A stretch of DNA of 64,000 nt from Egbenema bharatensis (GTDB lineage: Bacteria > Cyanobacteriota > Cyanobacteriia > Elainellales > Elainellaceae). The position numbers and the translations under genes were made by a program. Below the pieces are notes generated by a model that searched no databases, was not told the origin of the DNA, and saw only the letters and a program-made list of their open reading frames with translations. Location: the NCBI RefSeq assembly GCF_048077055.1, contig NZ_CP182236.1, forward strand, positions 6,448,001 through 6,512,000, read 5' to 3'. Of the stretch, positions 1 through 8,836 are shown one piece after another (within the stretch, counting starts at the first letter, position 1; each line of letters begins with the position of its first letter).

Positions 1-683
1 AGCGCGACCTGCTGGTACGGTTGGGGGTTCCCCCTCACAAAGTGGCCGTGATACCCAATGGAGTAGACATCAATAAGTACTCTCCTGGACTCTCTCGGCT
101 AAAGTCTGAACTCAATGCCCAACGCATTTTTGTGTATCAGGGACGGATCGCCGTTGAAAAAAACGTGGAATCGTTGCTGAAAGCCTGGAAGCATGCGGAA
201 ATGGCACCGGGCAGCAAGTTGGTTGTAGTGGGTAACGGGCCTCTGGCTCCCATGCTCATGAGCAATTACGGAGCTGATCTGGGGGTGGTCTGGATGGGGT
301 TCATTGCCAATGAGCAGCAGCGAATTCAAATCCTGCGAGGGTCAGATGTGTTTATTTTGCCTTCTCTGGTGGAAGGACTGTCTCTCTCGCTGCTAGAGGC
401 TATGGCCTGTGGAGTAGCTTGCGTCGCCACGGATGCCGGAGCCGACGGGGAAGTGCTGGAGGCAGGAGCCGGGGTGGTACTCAGCACTCAACAGGTTTCT
501 ACTCAGCTACGCACCCTGCTTCCCCTCTTCCGTGATCACCCGGAGGTCACCACGCTGTTAGGACGGAAAGCGCGCCAGCGAGTCCTCGATCGCTATACCC
601 TCAGTGAAAACATTACGCGGGTAGAAGAGCTTTATCAACAAGTGCTTCAGCAACAGCACATTTACTCTAAAAGCCCTGTCTAG
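1..683 (+). CDS. glycosyltransferase family 4, C-terminal part (5' truncated by window)
   Basis: The frame is already open at base 3, so the start lies outside the window. What remains is the C-terminal Rossmann half of a GT-B glycosyltransferase, which transfers a sugar from a nucleotide donor. Visible signs are the linker VIPNGVD, the donor-site stretch around VEGLSLSLLEAMACGVACVA with the family's EX7E-type acidic pair, and a closing helix ending in LYQQVLQQ. A hairpin with a T run follows the stop. It probably belongs to the same surface-polysaccharide programme as the cluster at 7.6-19 kb, but the acceptor cannot be told. Confidence 0.85.
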   Translation, partial: RDLLVRLGVPPHKVAVIPNGVDINKYSPGLSRLKSELNAQRIFVYQGRIAVEKNVESLLKAWKHAEMAPGSKLVVVGNGPLAPMLMSNYGADLGVVWMGFIANEQQRIQILRGSDVFILPSLVEGLSLSLLEAMACGVACVATDAGADGEVLEAGAGVVLSTQQVSTQLRTLLPLFRDHPEVTTLLGRKARQRVLDRYTLSENITRVEELYQQVLQQQHIYSKSPV

Positions 684-719
684 CAAGTACTACAGTCATT
701 ATTCAGCCTTAGTTTAGTT

Positions 720-749
720 GCGGCCGTGCGGTATCACTGCCGCTTTTTT
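720..749 (+). terminator. intrinsic terminator after the glycosyltransferase
   Basis: A GC-rich inverted repeat (GCGGC/GCCGC, or the alternative GCGG/CCGC) is followed directly by six T residues. It sits 40 bases after the stop codon of the first gene and before the next promoter region. Confidence 0.55.
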
Positions 750-884
750 AGGGCCTGCAAAAGCACCTGTCAATGTAAACGAATGTAACAATATTGCTGT
801 CATACCGTTCTAGCGTCTTGACAGTCCGGGTTTATGCGGATTATTCTGGCTTCCATACCCGGGTATTAACCATGTAGTCGTTAT

Positions 885-1244
885 ATGCAAGATAAACACA
901 AAGTCACACTCTATCTCCCTCCAGAATTGCACCGTCAACTTAAGATTCGGTCGGCGGTTGAATTGGAACCAATGTCTACGATCGCAGAACGGGCCATCGT
1001 TTTCTATCTAGAACACTCTGATGTTGTGGAAGAGGTCGAAGCCGCCCACGGTCATACTCACAAAGTTTATGCTTGTCCAGAGTGTGCTAGTTCGCTGGTG
1101 ATGAGGCAGGGAGAAATGACTTCAGTAGTTCAACAACCTACTGTTCTCCTCGAAGATGGAACATCATCCGCGAATGTATCGGAAGACCATTCTGATTCTG
1201 ACCAGGAAAGTGAACAAGGCGAATTAGTCCCTTTACTGGGGTGA
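885..1244 (+). CDS. small RHH-like protein with CPEC motif
   Basis: A 119-residue protein. Residues 5-45 (KVTLYLPPELHRQLKIRSAVE) resemble a ribbon-helix-helix DNA-binding fold of the CopG/Arc type. A short segment with HGHTHKVYACPEC follows and looks like half of a zinc-binding knuckle, and the tail is acidic and Ser-rich. It starts at an ATG 100 bp before ycf46 and on the same strand. A DNA-binding regulator is an inference from the N-terminus only, and I do not recognise the full-length family. Confidence 0.6.
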   Translation: MQDKHKVTLYLPPELHRQLKIRSAVELEPMSTIAERAIVFYLEHSDVVEEVEAAHGHTHKVYACPECASSLVMRQGEMTSVVQQPTVLLEDGTSSANVSEDHSDSDQESEQGELVPLLG

Positions 1245-1350
1245 ACTCTCTATCACTCTCTCCACAGATCATTCAATAGATTGATGATTTGTTTCCGTCC
1301 TCGAAGCATTGTAGTTACAGCACATCTGCACCGTCTCCATACTTAGGTCG

Positions 1351-2892
1351 ATGATCATGAAAGAAGAGCTTAGTATTTTAGTTCAGGCTCAATATCCTCT
1401 GATCTACCTCGTCACTTCTGAAGAAGAGCGGGCAGAGCAGGCAATTGCGTCAGTCGCTCAGATCAAACCTCAACGTCGCGTCTTTGTTTGGACGGTGACT
1501 CACGGGATTGTCGAGTACGGTCAACCTCGCAATGTCACTCAGCACAACACCGTTTCCCCAGAAGCTGCGATCGAGTGGGTTGTTCGCCAGCGAGAACCAG
1601 GAATTTTTGTCTTCAAAGACTTGCATCCGTTTATCGACTCTCCAGCCGTTACCCGTTGGCTCAGAGATGCGATCGCCAGCTTTAAGGATTCCCACAAGTC
1701 GATCGTTTTAATGTCTCCCATTCAGCAGGTTCCCATTGAGTTGGAGAAAGAGGTGGCAGTGGTGGACTATCCTCTGCCCAACATGGAAGAGTTAAACCAT
1801 GTGCTTTCGGCCCAGTTGGATCACTCCCGTCGAGAACAAATGACTCGCCGTTCCGATGCGGCCAGGATCACAACGGAGACCCGCGAGAAGCTGCTTTCAG
1901 CCGCCCTGGGTTTGACTCGTGATGAGGCAGAAAAGGTTTACCGTAAAGCCTACGTCACTGCTGGACGCTTGACTGAGTCTGAGGTGGAAATTGTTCTGTC
2001 GGAGAAGCGGCAACTGATTCGGCGCAATGGCATTCTAGAGTATCTAGAAGAAGAAGGAACGTTAGAGGACATTGGTGGTTCCGACGATCTCAAACTCTGG
2101 TTAAAGCAGCGATCGATCGCCTTTACAGAGCGAGCAAGAGAGTACGGCTTACCCCAGCCCAAAGGTGTCTTGTTGCTTGGAGTTCCAGGTTGTGGTAAAT
2201 CGCTCATTGCTAAGGCAACCTCTAATGTCTGGCAGCTTCCTCTGCTGCGACTCGATCTGGGTCGGGTGTATGATGGCTCCACGGTGGGGCGATCGGAAGC
2301 TAACCTGCGGAATGCCTTGAAGACCGCTGAGTCTGTTTCCCCAGCAATCCTGTTTATTGATGAGCTGGATAAAGCATTTGCCGGAGGAGCTGGATCGGCT
2401 GATTCCGATGGTGGAACCTCCAGTCGCATCCTGGGTTCCTTCCTTACCTGGATGCAGGAAAAGAAATCCCCCGTTTTTGTGATGGCAACTGCCAACCGCG
2501 TTGAGCGTTTACCGGGTGAGTTCTTACGGAAAGGACGATTTGACGAAATCTTCTTCGTTGATCTACCGAGTGAAGACGAAAGACGACAAATCTTCTCAAT
2601 TCACCTCGGCAAGCGTCGCTCCGATATCACCCGATTTGACGTGGATCAGTTGGCGAAAATCTCTGATGGCTACTCTGGAGCCGAGATTGAACAAGCCATT
2701 ATTGCCGCTATGTACGATGCGTTTGCCCACAACCGCGAGTTCACGCAGCTAGACATCATTGCTGCCATCCGGGCAACGTTCCCACTCTCCAGAACCATGA
2801 CCGAGCAGGTAGAAGCTCTACGGAAATGGGCCCAACAGCGTGCCCGTCCTGCTTCGGACACGGTGGCTGAATATCAGCGACTGGAGTTTTAA
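1351..2892 (+). CDS. ycf46: Ycf46-type AAA ATPase
   Basis: A 513-residue AAA ATPase of the Ycf46 family, which is conserved in cyanobacteria and red-algal plastids. An N-terminal non-ATPase region begins KEELSILVQAQYPLIYLVTSEEERAE. The AAA module carries Walker A GVPGCGKS near residue 275, Walker B ILFIDELDKA near 333 and the arginine-finger region FLRKGRFDEIF. In-frame ATGs at 1351 and 1357 are both possible, and the second gives the more family-like start MKEELSIL. Ycf46 has been linked to CO2/photosynthetic regulation in cyanobacteria, but its biochemical target is not established. The next gene, ycf35, is also plastid-shared. Confidence 0.88.
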   Translation: MIMKEELSILVQAQYPLIYLVTSEEERAEQAIASVAQIKPQRRVFVWTVTHGIVEYGQPRNVTQHNTVSPEAAIEWVVRQREPGIFVFKDLHPFIDSPAVTRWLRDAIASFKDSHKSIVLMSPIQQVPIELEKEVAVVDYPLPNMEELNHVLSAQLDHSRREQMTRRSDAARITTETREKLLSAALGLTRDEAEKVYRKAYVTAGRLTESEVEIVLSEKRQLIRRNGILEYLEEEGTLEDIGGSDDLKLWLKQRSIAFTERAREYGLPQPKGVLLLGVPGCGKSLIAKATSNVWQLPLLRLDLGRVYDGSTVGRSEANLRNALKTAESVSPAILFIDELDKAFAGGAGSADSDGGTSSRILGSFLTWMQEKKSPVFVMATANRVERLPGEFLRKGRFDEIFFVDLPSEDERRQIFSIHLGKRRSDITRFDVDQLAKISDGYSGAEIEQAIIAAMYDAFAHNREFTQLDIIAAIRATFPLSRTMTEQVEALRKWAQQRARPASDTVAEYQRLEF

Positions 2893-3060
2893 CAGGCTTT
2901 CTCTCCTGCTCCCAACAGGAGGGGAAAGGCTAGTCATCCCTGGCTAGCAGTTCAACAAAACAGCCGCTACTGTTGGCATTCCAACCGCCAAACTGTACGG
3001 CACTCTCACACCTAAACTGTTGTCGTTTCTCTCAACTTCTCTACAGGAGGAAATCCTAAA

Positions 3061-3414
3061 ATGTCTCACTTTAGCACTCTTCGCACCAAGATCACTGATG
3101 CAGAAATCCTGAAGTCCTCTCTGCGTGACCTGGGCATCACTGTCAAGACTGAAGCTGATGTTCGTGGCTACAATGGTCAGCGCGTTCGTTCAGACATCGT
3201 TGCTGTTCTCGAAGGCGAATATGATCTGGGCTGGTCTCGCAATGCAGATGGCTCCTTCGACCTGATCGCTGATCTGTGGGGCGTTGCTAAAAAGCACAAT
3301 CAGACTGAACTGATCAACTCCATTAACCAAAAGTATGCTGTGAACAAGACTCTGGCTGAAGTCAAGCGTCCTGGCTTGCAGAACGCTAACGTGAAGCTGG
3401 TGCTGCAAAAGTAG
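3061..3414 (+). CDS. ycf35: Ycf35 family protein (DUF1257)
   Basis: A 117-residue protein starting MSHFSTLRTKI and matching the short DUF1257/Ycf35 family of cyanobacteria and algal plastids; the length is normal. The start is set by a strong Shine-Dalgarno (AGGAGG) 8 bases before the ATG. Its molecular role is unknown. It follows ycf46 by about 170 bp on the same strand, so the two may be co-transcribed. A terminator-like hairpin follows. Confidence 0.85.
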   Translation: MSHFSTLRTKITDAEILKSSLRDLGITVKTEADVRGYNGQRVRSDIVAVLEGEYDLGWSRNADGSFDLIADLWGVAKKHNQTELINSINQKYAVNKTLAEVKRPGLQNANVKLVLQK

Positions 3415-3437
3415 TCCCTCTCAGCGTTCCCAAATTG

Positions 3438-3475
3438 ACGGGTTAATCCAACCATAGCGGGTTAGCCCGTTTTCT
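3438..3475 (+). terminator. probable terminator after ycf35
   Basis: Inverted repeat ACGGG...CCCGT, with a nested CGGG-TTAG-CCCG hairpin, followed by TTTTCT. It begins 24 bases after the ycf35 stop codon. Confidence 0.5.
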
Positions 3476-3482
3476 AGTCCGC

Positions 3483-3556
3483 AAGCTGTCAGTGATTAGC
3501 ACTACCGATCCAGACCTTAAGAAGCTGGGGATTCGATCGCTAATCACTGACAGCTT
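3483..3556. repeat. long perfect inverted repeat (18-bp arms)
   Basis: The left arm AAGCTGTCAGTGATTAGC (3483-3500) is perfectly complementary to 3539-3556. The 38-base loop itself contains AAGCTGGGG. The right arm runs into a T-rich stretch. It could be a second, stronger terminator between ycf35 and the CDF gene, or a small palindromic element. Confidence 0.6.
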
Positions 3557-3712
3557 TTTGCTGTTTTAGCCTTTTATGTCCGCTTTAGCCGGGAGCATCC
3601 TATTGACGTAAATTGAGAAGAATTGCATTCAGTTTTACCCTGCGCCCCATTTCCCCTAAGATCGATAGGACGAAAACTGAAGTAGGGAACTTTAGTCTAC
3701 AGAATTGCTTCC

Positions 3713-3748
3713 ACTGATTCAGGTCAACTGATTCAGGTCAACTGATTT
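3713..3748 (+). promoter_or_regulatory. tandem 14-bp repeats upstream of CDF exporter
   Basis: The unit ACTGATTCAGGTCA occurs twice head to tail (3713-3726 and 3727-3740). A partial third copy follows, ending nine bases before the ATG of the metal exporter. Direct repeats at this position could be an operator for a metal sensor or a leader element, but I cannot name a regulator. Confidence 0.4.
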
Positions 3749-3757
3749 CGACACGGT

Positions 3758-4729
3758 ATGTATCATCACTGTCACGCGGGTTGCTTCCATTCCCACACAT
3801 CTTCCACAGCGAGCCACAAGATGCGATCGCTCTGGATCGCTCTACTTTTGATCATTAGCCTGGCTGGGATTGAGGGTGGCGTAGGTTGGATGAGCCACAG
3901 TCTGGCTCTGATCGCTGAATCGGGGCATATGGTGTCGGATGCTCTGGCATTGGGAGTCGCCTTGCTGGCTTCCTGGATTGCCAGATTTCCAGCATCAGTG
4001 CAAGCAACCTTCGGATATCGCCGGATTGAAATCCTGGCTGCATTGGCCAACGGCATAGGACTCCTGGTTGTGTCGGGTTGGATTGGCTGGGAAGCCCTGG
4101 GCCGCCTGGGATCACCAGCGGAAGAGATTTTAAGCATCCCCATGCTGGTGACGGCAGTGGTGGGATTTGTGATCAATAGCATCAACGCTTTTTTGTTGCA
4201 CAGTGGCAGTCAACAGGATCTCAACCTGCGCGGCGCATTTCTGCACATGGTTGCCGATGCCATCAGTGCGATCGGGGTGATCCTGGCTGCGATCGTCGTT
4301 TGGCAATTTAACTGGAACTGGGCCGATAGCGTGACCAGTTTAGGGGTCGCAATATTGATTGTTTTGGGTGCGATTCCCCTGATTCGGCAAAGTTTGCATA
4401 TTCTGCTAGAGAAGTCGCCCATTCACCTGGATTTAACGCAAATTCAAACGCATTTAGCTGGATTTGAAGGGGTAGAGTCGATTCAGCAACTGCGGATCTG
4501 GTCGATCGCCCTGGGTCAGGATGCCCTGATGGCCCATCTCACCGTGCAGATTCCCTCCGGGGCAGTCCGCGATCGGCTGCTGCAACAGATCAAGACCTCG
4601 CTACAACAGGAATTTGGCATTCAAGAAATTTTCTTACAGCTCACCGCTCCTGCCCCCATCCCTTTAATCAATCTCTCGCAACCGCAAACCCTGGAGCTTT
4701 TAAATCAGCAATTTTCTGACTCGTTATGA
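3758..4729 (+). CDS. cation diffusion facilitator (CDF) metal exporter
   Basis: A 323-residue inner-membrane exporter of the CDF/ZitB-CzcD type, which exchanges divalent metal (usually zinc) for protons. The N-terminus is His-rich (MYHHCHAGCFHSH) and six hydrophobic helices follow. The metal-site helix patterns ALIAESGHMVSD and HMVADAISAIG supply the HxxxD residues of helices 2 and 5. The C-terminal cytoplasmic domain begins around residue 215 and carries HLTVQIP. The exact metal is not predictable. The tandem 14-bp repeats just upstream are the only visible regulatory candidate. Confidence 0.88.
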   Translation: MYHHCHAGCFHSHTSSTASHKMRSLWIALLLIISLAGIEGGVGWMSHSLALIAESGHMVSDALALGVALLASWIARFPASVQATFGYRRIEILAALANGIGLLVVSGWIGWEALGRLGSPAEEILSIPMLVTAVVGFVINSINAFLLHSGSQQDLNLRGAFLHMVADAISAIGVILAAIVVWQFNWNWADSVTSLGVAILIVLGAIPLIRQSLHILLEKSPIHLDLTQIQTHLAGFEGVESIQQLRIWSIALGQDALMAHLTVQIPSGAVRDRLLQQIKTSLQQEFGIQEIFLQLTAPAPIPLINLSQPQTLELLNQQFSDSL

Positions 4730-4933
4730 GAGTGAATGGAGTCTTCAGTTTTGCCGGGTGAGATCGATCGGGCCAAAGTTAAAGGTGGATGAGGGTGCAT
4801 CTTTAAAAAGATTTGAGTCAAAGAAAAATCAATTTGGCTGAAGAATTGCTAAACTTCCGAAGAGATCGAATCGCGGGATGAACGAACAACGGTCAACCCA
4901 CCTTTAAGTACCTTAGCTTTATTGGCTCAGACC

Positions 4934-6952
4934 ATGTCTTGGGGAACTGGACAAAGATTACAGGCAGACAAGTATACCATTGAGGGGATCCTGGGCGTTG
5001 GCGGCTTTGGGATTACCTACCTGGCTAAGGATGCGATCGGACAGCCGGTGGTGATCAAAACCCTCAATGAAACGGCAAAGCGGGATCCACGCTTTGAGCA
5101 ACTTCAGCAGGATTTCGTCAATGAGGCGCTGTGGTTAGCGAAATGCGCCCATCCCCACATCGTCAAAATTCACCGAGTCTTTCAGGAAGGGGGGCTATGG
5201 TGCATGGTGATGGAGTACATCGCTGGGGAAAATTTGTGTAACCGGGTGCAACGCCAGGGTGTGCTGTCGGAGGTTGAAGCACTGCGCTACGTTCACCAGG
5301 TGGGGGATGCGCTGACGCTAATGCACCAAAACGGCTTGCTCCATCGAGATGTGAAGCCGGAAAATATTATGCTGCGGGTAGGGCGGTCAGAAGTAGTCTT
5401 GCTGGATCTGGGAATTGCCCGCGAGTTTACGCCAAATTCGACTCAGGTTCATACGGCCATCCTGTCCAACGGGTACGCACCGATCGAGCAGTACGAGTAT
5501 CAAGCCCGGCGAGGAGCCTATTCGGATGTCTATGGACTGGCGGCAACCCTCTACTTTTTACTGACGGGAGAAGTGCCCAAAGATGCCCAAATCAGGGCCT
5601 ATTCCCTGGCACGGCATGGTTCTGATCCAAATGATTCTCCTCGACGGCTGAATTCTGCCATTAGCGAAGTGACGAATCGAGCCATTTTGACAGGAATGGC
5701 AGTGGAATCCGCCGATCGCCCCCAGTCAATTCAGGAATGGCTCGCCTTGCTGCCAGACATGACCACCCTGCCCCCTACAGAATTCGACCCGGTTCCCCCA
5801 TCTTTTGCCGCTGCCTCGACCGGACATTTGAATCCGACCGGAAATCTTTACCCGACCCAGCAGCTTGCCCCAGGACGGCGATCGGCGATGGCAACGCTAC
5901 CTGTGATGCCCCCTCCCGCATCACCTGCACCGGCTGAGCCTGTGAATAAGCCCTGGCTGCGCTGGCTCGGCATTACGGTTGCGGCTCTGATCATGAGTGC
6001 CCTCACGGGGTCAGCGATCGCCCGGTGGTGGTTTCAACAGCAAGCTACAACCCGGTTAGCCACTGCCCAAGAACTGCAAGCAGAAGGGCGATACGAAGAT
6101 TGCATCAGCGAGGCTCAGGACATTCCAGGGAGGTTAGAAGCGGTTCAAACTGTAGTCAATCAGTGTGCGGCGGGCTTGCTCGATCGGGCAAAAACTCAGG
6201 CGGCAAATTCTGATTTTGCTCAAGCCATTCAAGCTGCGATTCAGGTTCCTGCTGAGAGTACCGCCAGCCAGGAAGCCCAGGCTTTAATAGTCGAATGGTC
6301 GGATGCCTTACTCCAGCAGGCCACTGCCCTCTATCAAGAGCGGGGTGAATTAGGGGAAGCGATCGAGCTTCTACAGGTCATTCCTGACTCCATTGCCCGC
6401 AGCCAGAATCGTGAGGAAACGGTGCAGCAATGGCAAACCGAATGGGCTGCCAACGAGACAGCTTTTACGGAGGTGGAACAAGCTCTGGAGCAGGCGGATT
6501 GGTATGGAGCCAGGGAAAAACTGAATGCGCTCACGACTCCCTATTGGCAAAATCGTGCCTCAGAGATGAGTGGAACAGCCAACAGCCAGATTGCGGCGAT
6601 CGAAGCAGAGGAACAACGCAGACGCGAACAAGCTGCCCAGGAAGCGGCCCAAAATCAAGAGGAATTAACCCTGGCTGCCGCCTACGATCAGTGCCGGGCC
6701 AGTGGCGGAAACAACGGTGGAACGGCCTGTCAAACCTATGCAGAGTTGTGTGAAGCCAGTGGGGGAACCTTTGTGGCAGATGCTAACTTTATCGATTGTC
6801 TGCCCACCGTTGAACCGGATAAAGCTCCTAAGGAGCAGACCCCTGAATTTGATCTGCCACTAAACAGAAACGATCGCAATCCTGTGCCGCCGATTGAGGA
6901 ACGGTCATCCTCCAGTCCGAGTTTGATTGTTCCGATCCCCGGCGATCGATAG
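4934..6952 (+). CDS. membrane-anchored Ser/Thr protein kinase
   Basis: A Hanks-type kinase of about 672 residues, counted from the ATG at 4934; a TTG at 4922 is an alternative start. The kinase domain spans roughly residues 10-280: Gly loop GVGGFG, lysine in VVIKTL, catalytic HRDVKPEN and DLGIAR in place of DFG. A Pro-rich linker and one transmembrane helix (WLGITVAALIMSALTGSAIA) follow. The extracytoplasmic tail has helical, TPR-like repeats and cysteines in YDQCRASGG and CQTYAELCEASGG. The last ten codons are duplicated just after the stop. Kinase activity is well supported; the ligand and substrate are unknown. Confidence 0.9.
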   Translation: MSWGTGQRLQADKYTIEGILGVGGFGITYLAKDAIGQPVVIKTLNETAKRDPRFEQLQQDFVNEALWLAKCAHPHIVKIHRVFQEGGLWCMVMEYIAGENLCNRVQRQGVLSEVEALRYVHQVGDALTLMHQNGLLHRDVKPENIMLRVGRSEVVLLDLGIAREFTPNSTQVHTAILSNGYAPIEQYEYQARRGAYSDVYGLAATLYFLLTGEVPKDAQIRAYSLARHGSDPNDSPRRLNSAISEVTNRAILTGMAVESADRPQSIQEWLALLPDMTTLPPTEFDPVPPSFAAASTGHLNPTGNLYPTQQLAPGRRSAMATLPVMPPPASPAPAEPVNKPWLRWLGITVAALIMSALTGSAIARWWFQQQATTRLATAQELQAEGRYEDCISEAQDIPGRLEAVQTVVNQCAAGLLDRAKTQAANSDFAQAIQAAIQVPAESTASQEAQALIVEWSDALLQQATALYQERGELGEAIELLQVIPDSIARSQNREETVQQWQTEWAANETAFTEVEQALEQADWYGAREKLNALTTPYWQNRASEMSGTANSQIAAIEAEEQRRREQAAQEAAQNQEELTLAAAYDQCRASGGNNGGTACQTYAELCEASGGTFVADANFIDCLPTVEPDKAPKEQTPEFDLPLNRNDRNPVPPIEERSSSSPSLIVPIPGDR

Positions 6953-7661
6953 AGGTTTGATTATTCCAATTCCTGGCGATCGATAGAAGCAACGTACGAT
7001 TCTTACATGACTATCGAATTCGCGGAAATGTACGATTTTTACATGACTATCAAATTCGCGGGATCGTTCCTGTTGGACTCGCGATTTAATTCGCTGGTAT
7101 GCTCAGTAACACTCTAAAGTCTTTGTTCCATCTCTCCAAAGATAGATTCGCTTCAATCTAATATGGATTACAGTTTTACGGAAACTTTACAATAATCTGT
7201 CTAGATTAGCGATCGGCGTAAAGAAACTATGAACATGAAAGGCTTCTCATGTTCAGTAGAATTATGCACTTTATCATTGGTGAAGGTTAATGAAGTTGAG
7301 TAATTGACTGGGCGGGTTCAATGTTCATTGACAAGGGTTGATTTGACTCATGGCAATGTTTCGTTCCAGTCAACTGACTTGTCAGGCTACAGCGGATGTA
7401 TTCCCCTATACCCAGACAACTCAGACTGTTTCAACATCCTCTGGCGTAGTAGCCTGATAAGTTTCCCTGTGTTGCTTAGGTTGGGTATTTCTCTCAGAAT
7501 TTAGCAGATGCCGAATTGCTGCTTGTAGGCGGGCTTTATGTTCGCTCGTTCTTTAATGCAAACTGGAATGCAAACTGATTAGACTTCAGTGATTTTTAGT
7601 TCCAATTGATTCAAGCTTCAATTTGTGTACGTGTTGTTCGTTGTTTCTGGTACTAAAGCTG
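6953..7661. repeat. gene-free stretch with two tandem duplications
   Basis: The 33-base end of the kinase gene (6921-6953, encoding the last residues and the stop) is repeated with five or so substitutions at 6955-6987. A second tandem pair follows: a 32-base unit beginning GTACGATTCTTACATGAC at 6994-7025 and again at 7030-7061, period 36. The remaining 600 bases show no convincing gene. A promoter for the polysaccharide cluster may lie here, but I could not fix one. Confidence 0.6.
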
Positions 7662-8708
7662 ATGGATGTAAACGACTCAATCCAGCCTGTTCAAGCAACA
7701 GTCTCGATCGTTATACCAGTTCATAATGGAGGGGAGCGTTTTCGCCAGTGTCTGGCTAGCCTTGAGCAATGGGCTGCTTTAGCTCAGGAAATCATCATTG
7801 TAGTGGATGGTGGCACCGATCAGTCCTGGCAGTGGGCCAAAGCATCGGGAGCCAAGGTGCTGCGATTTCCGTCTGCGGGAGGGCCGGCGCGGGCTCGCAA
7901 TGCTGGAGCGCAGATGGCATCGGGAGATATTTTGTTCTTCATGGATGCAGATGTAACTTTGCACACAGACACGTTGCAGCAAATTGTCGATATATTTGGG
8001 AAGCAGCCTAATTTAGCTGCCCTGATTGGCTCCTATGATGATGCACCGGGGGAATCCAATTTCTTGTCTCAGTACAAGAATTTGTTTCATCACTATACGC
8101 ATCAACTCGCCCATGAGGAAGCCTCCACGTTTTGGGGAGCCTGTGGAGCCATTCGTCGCTCTATTTTCTTGGAAATCGGCGGTTTTGATGAACGGTTCCG
8201 CTATCCATCGGTAGAAGACATTGAGTTGGGCTATCGACTTAAACGTGCCGGACATCAAATTCAGCTTTGTAAAACGGTACAGGTCAAGCATCTGAAACGC
8301 TGGGAGCCGCTTTCACTGTTGAAGGCTGAATTTTTTTATCGGGCCCTGCCCTGGTCAGAACTCATCTGGCGCGATCGCCAATTTGTCAATGATCTGAATC
8401 TAAAAACGTCCAGTCGGATTAGTTTAATATTGGCATACAGCATTCTGGTGACTTTCGCTTTCGGACTCCTGTGGCCAAGCGTGTTTTCAGTCACCCTTGC
8501 TTTCACGTTGGCATTCTTATGCATTAACGGGTCGGTTTACCAGTTCTTCTATCAGCAGCGTGGTTTTCTATTCGCGCTCTGCGTCATTCCCTGGCACTGG
8601 TTGTACTTTATTTACGGTGGATTAGCGTTCGCTATGGGTACAGTACGGTATCACTGGTTTAGCCGCATGGGTAATACGGCACATCTACCCACGATCGCCA
8701 GACTTTAA
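7662..8708 (+). CDS. family 2 glycosyltransferase with membrane tail
   Basis: A protein of about 348 residues, counted from the ATG at 7662; an upstream TTG at 7623 would add 13 hydrophobic residues. The GT-A domain shows VSIVIPVHNGG, nucleotide-binding VVDG, the metal-binding DxD in FFMDADVTL and the acceptor-side GGFDERF plus EDIELGYRLKRAG. Two hydrophobic segments near residues 255-320 suggest attachment to the inner membrane. It is the first gene of the polysaccharide cluster that runs in one direction to 19.3 kb. The sugar and linkage are unknown. Confidence 0.88.
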   Translation: MDVNDSIQPVQATVSIVIPVHNGGERFRQCLASLEQWAALAQEIIIVVDGGTDQSWQWAKASGAKVLRFPSAGGPARARNAGAQMASGDILFFMDADVTLHTDTLQQIVDIFGKQPNLAALIGSYDDAPGESNFLSQYKNLFHHYTHQLAHEEASTFWGACGAIRRSIFLEIGGFDERFRYPSVEDIELGYRLKRAGHQIQLCKTVQVKHLKRWEPLSLLKAEFFYRALPWSELIWRDRQFVNDLNLKTSSRISLILAYSILVTFAFGLLWPSVFSVTLAFTLAFLCINGSVYQFFYQQRGFLFALCVIPWHWLYFIYGGLAFAMGTVRYHWFSRMGNTAHLPTIARL

Positions 8709-8836
8709 CTTATTCAGTGAATCAGGTGATTTAAGGCTTCAGATTAAGGCTTCAAACTAAATCACGCTTATCCTGGTCGCTTTTTCTAAGGCTTCACATG
8801 CTTTAGCGTTTAGTCGAGAATTTTTTGGAGGTATTC

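Noticed and set aside
7304..7504. Short open frame before the polysaccharide cluster
   Set aside because: No recognisable protein features, no ribosome site, and a composition like the surrounding non-coding DNA.
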